A stretch of 56,126 bases of DNA from Porphyromonas sp. (GTDB lineage: Bacteria > Bacteroidota > Bacteroidia > Bacteroidales > Porphyromonadaceae), in NCBI GenBank assembly GCA_029983505.1, contig JASBZK010000011.1, positions 1-56,126 of the forward strand, read 5' to 3'. The notes under the pieces are model-generated. The model was given only the letters and a program-made list of their open reading frames with translations. It was not told the DNA's origin and made no database searches. Shown here piece after piece: positions 49,476-56,126 of the stretch (position 1 is the stretch's first letter; each line of letters opens with the position of its first letter). The translations under genes and the position numbers were made by a program.

Positions 49476-51719
49476 TTATTTCTTGATGAGACGGATGGGC
49501 GTCCTCTGAGAGTCTCCGAAAACCGGTCGGGTTTTCATTTCCGTGGGAGTGGGCTCCCACATATAGACGGCTCCGGCATTAAAAGCAGTGTCGTATTCGG
49601 ACATATACCGAGTCATAAAGCCTCTTGATTTGCCTGCGCCGCTGCCATCCTGGTTGTATCCGTACCCGGAATAAGGAATAACCATAGTGGCATAAATGCC
49701 ATCAGGGTCTTCCCAAAACTCTTCTTTCATTAATTCTTCAATGGGCGTATTGGCCAACTTTTCTCCGAGTAGACGGCATCTGATCTTCAGCACGTAATCG
49801 AATCTTGGATCACTCAGGGGAAGGGAACTTGCTTCCGGGTTTTTGGTCATCAAGTATTCATACGCAGTGGCGAGGGAATTATCGGACGCCATTGTGGGGG
49901 AGACTCCGGAGGGAAGAGGAGGATCTGCGTAGCCGGGATCTGATCCATCATGCTTTTTGAAGCGAATACCGTATGTTTTGTAGGAGAAGTAGTAGTTTCC
50001 AGAGGCATCCTTTTCAAATAAAGACTTGGCCCAGATGTAGTCTGCGTAATAACGTTTGAGTTCGCCTTTGATTTCTACGAGTTCGGAAACATTGGTTTTT
50101 GCAGGCTTGGGATCGTATTCGAACTTAAGTGCCCCATATATGGCGCCTTCCAGCCCTGCATTTTTTAGATCTTCGGCAGAGGGGAAGACGATATTCATCT
50201 CATAAGGCGTCGCCAGACGATAACCCTCCGGGAATTTGATGGTCTTCCCGTCAGCGAGCGGCTCTTTTCCGGTAGCCTGCTTGTAACTGAAGTAGCCTGA
50301 TCCTCCATTGTCGTGCGTAGTTGCAAAACCATCACCGGTCTTATTGAGGTTGTACTCGGCGAAATAGGCGATCGGGATTATAACCATTTCAGGATGGGCG
50401 GGTTGGCTGATGGTGACCGTGTATGAGAGAGCGGGCTTATAGGCATTATAGACCGTAAAGCTTGTTTCCATAGGTTTTGTCTCTTTATTGACCGGCACCG
50501 TGATGCGGAATACCTGCTTCACCGTATCATCGACGACATTGGTCGAGACCTCGTCTATGGATAATCCGAAGTCGGAATCGAGCGGCTTAATGGAAACGAG
50601 ATCGTTTTTGACTGTCGTAGTGATGAGGAAAGAGGTCTCATCATAGGTCTTGAGCGTGAGCCTGTCCGGTTTGGTAAGACTTGAGCCTTCTTCGAAATCT
50701 CCCTCGACGGTAAAGTCCGGCATAGAGAAGACAATCTCTTCGTCGCTCGGCAAGGTGTATGTGACGGTCTCGCTCCAGCTCTGAGAGAGGAGACTGACGT
50801 GAATCATACTGAGGAGCGGGTTATCAAGGTCTATGGATTGCCCAATCTCTCTCTCGGAATTGATTACCAATGAGTAGACCATATTCCTGAGGACACGTCG
50901 GTGCTTCAACTTGGCAGTCATTGGACTGATCGCTTTACCCATAAATGTGCCCTCTATGACAAAGAGGAGGTCTTCCGGTTGAGCTGTCTCATAGGTGAGG
51001 AATGAGGCCAGAGGGTTGGCGGAAGGAGCACCGGCAGCTGTCGTCAGGTCTATTGCCTTTTCGAATAGATCGGAAGCTTTAAGCTCGGGATAAGGAACCA
51101 CGAGTCTTGAGCGTGAAGCGGCATTTTTCATCGTGATTTTGGTGACAACCAACCCATTGACCCTGTTGAAGATGAGAACTTTTGAGGCCAGCCGTTTGAG
51201 ATCAATCTTTCCGGCATCAATGGTTTGTCCACGCTCTGCATAAACCTTGAACGCATTGTCTGAGGTCATCACAAGGGGTGTAGACCCATCCGGCGGCGTA
51301 CTTACAGTTAGTATTCTGGCATCTTCGTAGTCGGTACCCGGTGACTTTATCCGATTTGCCAGATCCTCGGAAGGGTTGGCGACGACGAGGAGATCCAAAA
51401 TCCCTTCTGCGTCAAGTTCCACTCTGTAGGTGAGCGGGGTACCTGCTTCCTCCGCTTGGGTGAAACTTTTGAGCTCTCCACCGGAGTAGGCGGCCACGTA
51501 GACACGCTCTATCCGGTTGTCAGCGTCATTGGGAGAGACTGTTACTTCGGCTGCTGCCCGAGGCTTGGTGGTGTTTTGTAGCGTGAACGTTACTGCGCTC
51601 TTCTCTCCCGATGATAGATTGTGTTCGGCGATCTCTTTTCGACAGCTCTGAAACGTAAAAAGAGAGAGGAGTGTGAACCCTGTCAAGAGACCGAGACTTC
51701 GTTTTTTATAGTGTATCAT
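49476..51719 (-). CDS. Fimbrillin-like lipoprotein, last gene of the SusCD-linked cluster
   Basis: A 747-aa lipoprotein (signal LLTGFTLLSLFTFQSC, lipid cysteine near residue 26). The N-terminal part (about 40-300) resembles fimbrillin/Mfa-type domains: TFTLQNTTKPRAAAEVTVSPNDADNRIERVYVAAYSGGEL, a conserved KVYAERGQTIDAGKIDLKRLASKVLI stretch, then strand-rich segments. The C-terminal part (about 450-747) has GYRLATPYEMNIVFPS, LKIRCRLLG and an ending QRTPIRLIKK, which recalls the FISUMP-type domain seen in Bacteroidetes surface proteins. It is probably exposed on the cell surface. The assignment to the fimbrillin superfamily is from pattern only. It starts 15 bp after the preceding lipoprotein gene. 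Confidence 0.68.
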   Translation of the reverse strand: MIHYKKRSLGLLTGFTLLSLFTFQSCRKEIAEHNLSSGEKSAVTFTLQNTTKPRAAAEVTVSPNDADNRIERVYVAAYSGGELKSFTQAEEAGTPLTYRVELDAEGILDLLVVANPSEDLANRIKSPGTDYEDARILTVSTPPDGSTPLVMTSDNAFKVYAERGQTIDAGKIDLKRLASKVLIFNRVNGLVVTKITMKNAASRSRLVVPYPELKASDLFEKAIDLTTAAGAPSANPLASFLTYETAQPEDLLFVIEGTFMGKAISPMTAKLKHRRVLRNMVYSLVINSEREIGQSIDLDNPLLSMIHVSLLSQSWSETVTYTLPSDEEIVFSMPDFTVEGDFEEGSSLTKPDRLTLKTYDETSFLITTTVKNDLVSIKPLDSDFGLSIDEVSTNVVDDTVKQVFRITVPVNKETKPMETSFTVYNAYKPALSYTVTISQPAHPEMVIIPIAYFAEYNLNKTGDGFATTHDNGGSGYFSYKQATGKEPLADGKTIKFPEGYRLATPYEMNIVFPSAEDLKNAGLEGAIYGALKFEYDPKPAKTNVSELVEIKGELKRYYADYIWAKSLFEKDASGNYYFSYKTYGIRFKKHDGSDPGYADPPLPSGVSPTMASDNSLATAYEYLMTKNPEASSLPLSDPRFDYVLKIRCRLLGEKLANTPIEELMKEEFWEDPDGIYATMVIPYSGYGYNQDGSGAGKSRGFMTRYMSEYDTAFNAGAVYMWEPTPTEMKTRPVFGDSQRTPIRLIKK

Positions 51720-51734
51720 GACGTATGGCAGTTT

Positions 51735-52901
51735 TTAGTCCTGAATCATATAGAAGTTGAAGAAGACACCGAGGCGGTTGCCGTCCGGTCCGTAGTAGAA
51801 TCCATTGTTTTTTAAATCCAGGAGTAACACTCCTGTGGGTTCCTTAAAGACACCGGTGCCGACAAGTTCTCCGTTTTCGTCCTCTGTCTTGACCTCGCAG
51901 TTTGCCTTATTTGGACTCTTGAAAATAAAACGGTAGCGACCTGAGTCTTCCTCAGGAGAGGCGTTGAACTCTGCTTTGCCATCTCCAAGGAGGTCGATGA
52001 TCGAGCACTGGTTTTCTCCCAATCCCGAACTTATTAAATAATAAACGTCCTCAGGAAGAATCTGATTCGATTTCATACGGAGCAGATTGGCTGCTTCGTC
52101 CACTTCAAGAACAAAGTCGATGGCGAGACCTTTCATCAGTACGGTCTTGCCCTTCTCTAAGGCTTCTACGGAGACGGGGACACTGTATTCTTCGTCTCCA
52201 ATGAACCCGGTGAAAGTGTAGGATCCAAGGATATCCGCATAGACGAGCTTGCCCGGCTTGAAGTTTAAGAGTGCGTCCTGGGTGACGGTGAATGTCTCCT
52301 CATACAGCCCTGCCGAAACTTTTACGAGTGCTTTTCGGACGACGACACGGGTATTAGGGACGACATCCACAAAAAGAGACTTGCCGTCCACGACTTCGAC
52401 TGAGATCCAAGAGGGATTGCCCTCAATGCTGATTTCAGCCTTGTTGTCAAAGTCTAATGCGAACTCTTCTGACCCTCCTTCCGGCTTAAATCTGAGATCG
52501 GATAGGGCTGCAAAATCCTTCTTTCCGGTTTGAGTGACCGGGACATACACTTTTTCCCCTGTTTTGTCGACCGTGACGAGGGTATTGCGGGTTTCTGAGG
52601 AGGCATTTGGCTGCACATCAAGCCTGAGCGCTCTTGTGCCTATTTTGGTGACGGTTACCCAAGTCTCCGACCCCTTGGGAAGCGAGACGGCAAAGTCCCC
52701 ATCCGAGAGCTCTATGAGACCTGTCCCTCCCTTGTAGTCAAAGGAGGCTTCTGAGCGAATGATGCCGAATGCGGGAGTGTCTTTTTGAGATGAGACGCCA
52801 GTTTTGTCGCACCCAATGATGCCAAGCACCAGTGATGCAAAAGCGAGTGCGCCGAGTAATGTGGATATCTTCATAACGTTGAACAAAGAGAATGGTCTCA
52901 T
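51735..52901 (-). CDS. BACON-type domain lipoprotein
   Basis: A 388-aa lipoprotein (signal LLGALAFASLVLGIIGC). Two Ig-like BACON-type domains follow (about 45-125 and 128-215), each with the pattern SxxxxWVxVxxxxxxxLxxxVxPNxxxxxRxxxVxVxxGxxxxxxxVTQ (for example TLVTVDKTGEKVYVPVTQTG and ALVKVSAGLYEETFTVTQD). The C-terminal 170 residues are a strand-rich domain ending with FYYGPDGNRLGVFFNFY. BACON domains are found in surface proteins for carbohydrate or mucin contact. The ATG at 52901 overlaps the upstream stop as ATGA and is used here; an ATG nine codons later also gives a good signal peptide. Confidence 0.78.
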   Translation of the reverse strand: MRPFSLFNVMKISTLLGALAFASLVLGIIGCDKTGVSSQKDTPAFGIIRSEASFDYKGGTGLIELSDGDFAVSLPKGSETWVTVTKIGTRALRLDVQPNASSETRNTLVTVDKTGEKVYVPVTQTGKKDFAALSDLRFKPEGGSEEFALDFDNKAEISIEGNPSWISVEVVDGKSLFVDVVPNTRVVVRKALVKVSAGLYEETFTVTQDALLNFKPGKLVYADILGSYTFTGFIGDEEYSVPVSVEALEKGKTVLMKGLAIDFVLEVDEAANLLRMKSNQILPEDVYYLISSGLGENQCSIIDLLGDGKAEFNASPEEDSGRYRFIFKSPNKANCEVKTEDENGELVGTGVFKEPTGVLLLDLKNNGFYYGPDGNRLGVFFNFYMIQD

Positions 52902-54223
52902 TTTATTTTAATAAGCATATATGGCATGATAAAGTATGCGGGAACACCCGATGGAATCTGATAAGATGGTGTGATCAAGACGAAAGCTCCTATGGGGTCT
53001 CCCCAGAGACCGTTGTCGACCAAATCGTACACCTCTCCATATTTGGACAATGGAGAGTCTGCATTTGGTACAGTCTCAAGTCCGTGCTTCGGGTTATTGG
53101 TGAAAGAATACGTATCTGTGTTGAGTCCGACAAAAGTGTAGGGTGCGCCTCCGTAAGTAGTCGTCTGCGGGTGGAGCAGGACGTTGTCTTTTTCACGATT
53201 ATAAGACAAGGATAGGGGGTAGGGAAATCCTTCCATTATGTAGGTCTTGCGTGGCGCCTGAATTAGCGTCACGGGTACTGTCTGTGTCTTTTTGAGGGCA
53301 ACGTCCATAAAGACGAAGAGATACTCTCCAAGGTACTTGCTGTAGGCAGGGAATATGGGATCCTCCCTAAGCGTGAGAGGGGTTGTTGTACCTGACGGTG
53401 TCCAAGTCTTTTGGTTGCTGTCCCACTTAAGATCGGTCACGCCGTTAAGACCGTTGATGAGTCTTACTCCGTCCGGCGTGACAGAAAAAGGAACCGATTC
53501 TGCACTTGTTTTTCCCTCAATATCCGCATAAAACTTATTGTAGCCGTCTTCGTCGTAGCGGAGGACGACGTTTTTGCCCCCGATGGTACCGCTCCAGCCA
53601 TCCACGTGAGTGGAGTAATAGTAGTCGTAGTTCAGCGCATCATCCCTCATCAGGAGTACCTTATCAAAATAGGCGTCTGCCCCTCCTGCCGGACGGAATA
53701 GACGAACTGTATTTCCCGTCATGCGCCCTTGCAGCAAGAACTGATCGGGCTTGTCGCCTTCGATAATGCGAAACGAGACATCCCCTTTGTAGCCGCTTCC
53801 TTTACCATACCCGTCGTCAATGTCGGGGTCTGCGAAGTAATTGATTACGTCGTTATAGGTGGAGAAGTCGAGCACCGTCCCGTACTGCGCATTTACTTCG
53901 TACTTGCTTTTGGCGACGTAGGGGTTGCCCTGTTTGTCATCCGGGAAGAGTGCGGCTCGGGCTGTGACTTCGCCGTCTTTGTTGAAATCGAGTTTGAGCA
54001 CGAATGCCCCGAAATCCTGCTGCTCGGAGGGAGTATATTCCATAATCCACGAGCCGTCACCATTGGTAAGAGCTTTGAGAATCTTCTCTTGTGCGGCTGA
54101 TTGGCGTTCTGACGGCGAAGAGTCAAAGAGACCTGTAGACTCTTTAGTGCATCCCGCAATCATAGCCGAGAGCGCGACTATGATTGGGACAAGAAGGAGA
54201 CGAGATAGTATAGTCTGTTTCAT
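52898..54223 (-). CDS. DUF4302 family lipoprotein
   Basis: A 441-aa lipoprotein (signal LLVPIIVALSAMIAGC). The N-terminal part (SPSERQSAAQEKILKALTNGDGSWIMEYTPSEQQDFGAFVLKLDFNKDGEVTARA) is the typical DUF4302 opening; these proteins accompany SusCD pairs and a zinc-metallohydrolase lipoprotein in Bacteroidetes. The function is unknown; it is likely a surface substrate-binding protein. It starts 11 bp after the metallohydrolase gene and overlaps the next gene by 4 bp. Confidence 0.85.
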   Translation of the reverse strand: MKQTILSRLLLVPIIVALSAMIAGCTKESTGLFDSSPSERQSAAQEKILKALTNGDGSWIMEYTPSEQQDFGAFVLKLDFNKDGEVTARAALFPDDKQGNPYVAKSKYEVNAQYGTVLDFSTYNDVINYFADPDIDDGYGKGSGYKGDVSFRIIEGDKPDQFLLQGRMTGNTVRLFRPAGGADAYFDKVLLMRDDALNYDYYYSTHVDGWSGTIGGKNVVLRYDEDGYNKFYADIEGKTSAESVPFSVTPDGVRLINGLNGVTDLKWDSNQKTWTPSGTTTPLTLREDPIFPAYSKYLGEYLFVFMDVALKKTQTVPVTLIQAPRKTYIMEGFPYPLSLSYNREKDNVLLHPQTTTYGGAPYTFVGLNTDTYSFTNNPKHGLETVPNADSPLSKYGEVYDLVDNGLWGDPIGAFVLITPSYQIPSGVPAYFIMPYMLIKIK

Positions 54224-54234
54224 ATCTTATGGGA

Positions 54235-55407
54235 TTACTTTCGGATAGTGGTGGACTCTGCGTTGATTTCATCTCCCAATGTCGGTGCGAATTGTGTTAC
54301 GAAGACGCATCTTTCAGGGGATGGTTTGGATAGAAATTCCTTATTCGTTTGCTTGAAGGTTTGCCAGACTTTATTGCGCATCTCAAGCCTCATGCGGGGA
54401 CTCTCTTCCACTGCGTTGAATTCTTTCCTCGAACGTGTCGTTTTTCCTGTCTCGAGGAGCGGGAGCCAATTTTCTTGGATGAGTTGTATTTTGGAGGCCT
54501 CAGCCGTGCGCCTTTGTACGACAGCTCTAAGCTCATCCATATCTATATTCCAGCGATCCTTCATATATCCTTTCATAATATCAATCTTCTTCAGAATCTT
54601 GTCTCGTCCCTCCGTGCTCAAGACATTTCCCTTTTCATCCTTGATTAGGGCATAATCGTTAAGGAGCGTATTCCACTCGCTGTCTGTATAAGTAAGGTAG
54701 TAGGAGGTGACTTCGGTGATGTCTTCGACGGGTTGGCTGCCTGCGTATGAGGAGACGAAGCCGAGCTTGGCGGACTCGGAGTAAGACCTGTCTTGCCAGG
54801 AAGTGGCCGCATAGTCTCCTTGGGAGATCGTATTATACTCCTGTGGCCAAGTGAACTTCTGCTGCAAAATGTGAGTGAACTCGTGGTGCATTGTGTGGAA
54901 GTAGAGTTCGTTCATTAGGGCAGGATCCTTCTCATCGAGCCAATTGGAATTGTAGAGGGTGACTTTCAGTCCGCCCTCTGCAGTGCCGAGAACCATTGTC
55001 CCGTCGTTATTGTACGCAGGAGAGCCGATAAGCATAATGATCCTGGGTGCCAATTCTCGCATAAAGTCCACACCTGCCACTTCGACGTATGAGTCTATCC
55101 AAGCGTGCTGAACCACTTTGGCCATTTTCATACTGATGTCAAGACGGGCGGGAGCAAGCCATCGGGAGAAATCGACTTCTTTGTCGTCCATCTCGTACAT
55201 AAAAGTGATATTATATGGGACTGTGTATTTCTCGAAGAGGTACTCGTCGAATGCGCTCTTGGTCTTCGGGGTCTTATCTCGGACAACTGAGTGTCCGTCG
55301 TCCGGAGTATCCGTTTCGGAACACGATACCAAACCGAACGAAACACCCAAGAGTGTTGCTCCGAGGATAAGACCGGAAACAGTATATCGGAGGAGAGTAT
55401 TATTCAT
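54235..55407 (-). CDS. SusCD-associated zinc metallohydrolase lipoprotein
   Basis: A 390-aa lipoprotein (signal LILGATLLGVSFGLVSC, lipid cysteine near residue 29). The gluzincin-like motif HHEFTH is near residue 175, and the downstream glutamate is in EDITEVTSYYL (near 227), giving a plausible zinc site and catalytic Glu. The family is found next to SusC/SusD pairs, as here, and is thought to process a surface substrate before import. The substrate (peptide or glycan) is not known. It follows the SusD gene by 41 bp. Confidence 0.87.
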   Translation of the reverse strand: MNNTLLRYTVSGLILGATLLGVSFGLVSCSETDTPDDGHSVVRDKTPKTKSAFDEYLFEKYTVPYNITFMYEMDDKEVDFSRWLAPARLDISMKMAKVVQHAWIDSYVEVAGVDFMRELAPRIIMLIGSPAYNNDGTMVLGTAEGGLKVTLYNSNWLDEKDPALMNELYFHTMHHEFTHILQQKFTWPQEYNTISQGDYAATSWQDRSYSESAKLGFVSSYAGSQPVEDITEVTSYYLTYTDSEWNTLLNDYALIKDEKGNVLSTEGRDKILKKIDIMKGYMKDRWNIDMDELRAVVQRRTAEASKIQLIQENWLPLLETGKTTRSRKEFNAVEESPRMRLEMRNKVWQTFKQTNKEFLSKPSPERCVFVTQFAPTLGDEINAESTTIRK

Positions 55408-55448
55408 ATTCTAATGGTCTGCTTAATGAGGTGGTTAAGGAGGGGAAT

Positions 55449-56126
55449 TTATTGGGGATTAGGGGTCATTCCTGCCGCGAGTACATCACCGGGCAGTTGG
55501 ATGGCGCGTCTCGGGTCGTCAACTGTGAGGGTCATAGGCTCTCCACGGAAGACATTATGTGTGATCTCGATGCCGTATCTTTTGATGTCTTCCCAACGCT
55601 GTCCGCTGTGGACTGTCTCTATTCGTCTGGCATGAAGAACGGCTTGAAGCATATAGGTCTGCATACCTTCTTCTATGGCAAACTTTGGGTGCAGGGGCTT
55701 TGCTACAGGCTCTCCGGAAAGAGCAGCTTTCTCGTAAAAAGCGGCTATAGTCGCTGCGGAGGCGGAAGAGCCACCTTTGGAAACGTACCAGTCGCTGAGA
55801 TCTTTTGCCGCGAGGTCATACTCTTTCTTCATCACGAGAGCCTCTGCACGGTAGAGGAGTGTCTCGTCCGAAGTAAAAGGAACTGCCATTACGTGGACGA
55901 AGCCGATGCCGGCTACTACGTTCGTGTATTCAAAGAACTCAAAATATTTGAGCATAAACTGATTCTCAGCAGCAGACGAACTCAGATTGTAGATTCCTCT
56001 GTCGTAAGCCGGAAGTGAGGATCCCCAGGGTCCCGGGCTTTTCAGCGTTTCGCGGTCGACGATTTCTTTTGTGTGTCCGTAGCGGGAGGAGTAGGCGTAT
56101 GACCTGAACCAAGTAGAGCTAAGCCC
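55449..56126 (-). CDS. SusD/RagB family nutrient-uptake lipoprotein, C-terminal part
   Basis: The frame is open to the window edge, so only the last 225 residues are present. It carries the SusD C-terminal features: helical TPR-like segments (DETLLYRAEALVMKKEYDLAAKDLSDW), a loop-rich substrate region (KSPGPWGSSLPAYDRGIYN) and the conserved ending segment GQRWEDIKRYGIEITH, followed by PNPQ near the stop. SusD lids the SusC TonB-dependent channel in the outer membrane; SusC is expected just outside the window. The ExbB/ExbD/TonB proteins encoded at 21-23 kb could power it. Confidence 0.92.
   Translation of the reverse strand, partial: GLSSTWFRSYAYSSRYGHTKEIVDRETLKSPGPWGSSLPAYDRGIYNLSSSAAENQFMLKYFEFFEYTNVVAGIGFVHVMAVPFTSDETLLYRAEALVMKKEYDLAAKDLSDWYVSKGGSSASAATIAAFYEKAALSGEPVAKPLHPKFAIEEGMQTYMLQAVLHARRIETVHSGQRWEDIKRYGIEITHNVFRGEPMTLTVDDPRRAIQLPGDVLAAGMTPNPQ

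Overview
The window reads as a stretch of chromosome from a Bacteroidales bacterium, most likely Porphyromonas or a close relative. The signs are: promoters of the Bacteroidetes type (TTTG, 19-20 bp, TAnnTTTG) before tRNA-Asp, tRNA-Leu, the OmpA gene and a small membrane-protein gene; a SusD/RagB lipoprotein with companion lipoproteins; an OmpA protein with a cysteine-containing linker like the major OmpA proteins of Porphyromonas; the neighbour pair DUF3822-rsmD; and an acyl-CoA:carboxylate CoA-transferase of the kind used in Porphyromonas fermentation. The genus is inferred; the phylum and order are well supported.

Layout. 1-4.3 kb: tRNA-Asp, an ECF sigma factor, an M23/LysM peptidoglycan hydrolase and a MATE exporter. 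4.3-10.8 kb (minus): a tightly overlapping operon ctpA-like protease, SUI1/YciH factor, AddA-like helicase-nuclease and rlmN. 11.2-16.7 kb (plus): dxr, rseP, mutS2 and two tRNA-Leu genes. 16.9-20.6 kb (minus): cysS, a metallophosphoesterase and an endonuclease/exonuclease/phosphatase lipoprotein. 20.7-24.1 kb (minus): pdxJ-exbB-exbD-tonB-DJ-1, which supplies energy for TonB-dependent uptake. 24.5-29.0 kb (minus): OmpA, a thioredoxin-fold lipoprotein, a CoA-transferase and a small membrane protein. 29.1-41.8 kb: miaB, an OadA-like carboxyltransferase, PIN-PhoH, a TPR protein, gyrA, a RelA/SpoT protein and rpe. 42-49 kb: ComEC, a fused SpmA-SpmB-type membrane protein, a RecD-like helicase, a pilin-like membrane protein, DUF3822, rsmD and a GlsB/YeaQ-type protein. 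49.5-56.1 kb (minus): the downstream part of a SusCD/RagAB-type locus, with the C-terminal part of SusD at the window edge and then a zinc-metallohydrolase lipoprotein, a DUF4302 lipoprotein, a BACON-type lipoprotein and a fimbrillin-like lipoprotein.

The most unusual signal is not a gene. Thirteen gaps at transcription-unit boundaries carry arrays of a degenerate 10-bp near-palindrome (G-R-Y-A-C-R-K-R-Y-C, typical form GGTACAGACC or GGTACGTACC) repeated at a pitch of about 23 bp. Eleven of the thirteen arrays have exactly four unit positions, and in four of them all three pitches are exactly 23 bp while most of the 13-bp spacers differ. Arrays occur in divergent, tandem and convergent gaps, never between genes that overlap or nearly touch, and one runs into the 3' end of rlmN. 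I do not recognise this family. It looks like a dispersed multi-site DNA element (binding-site array, nucleoid or domain-boundary element, or a small mobile repeat). No CRISPR array, insertion sequence, phage or transposase gene was seen.
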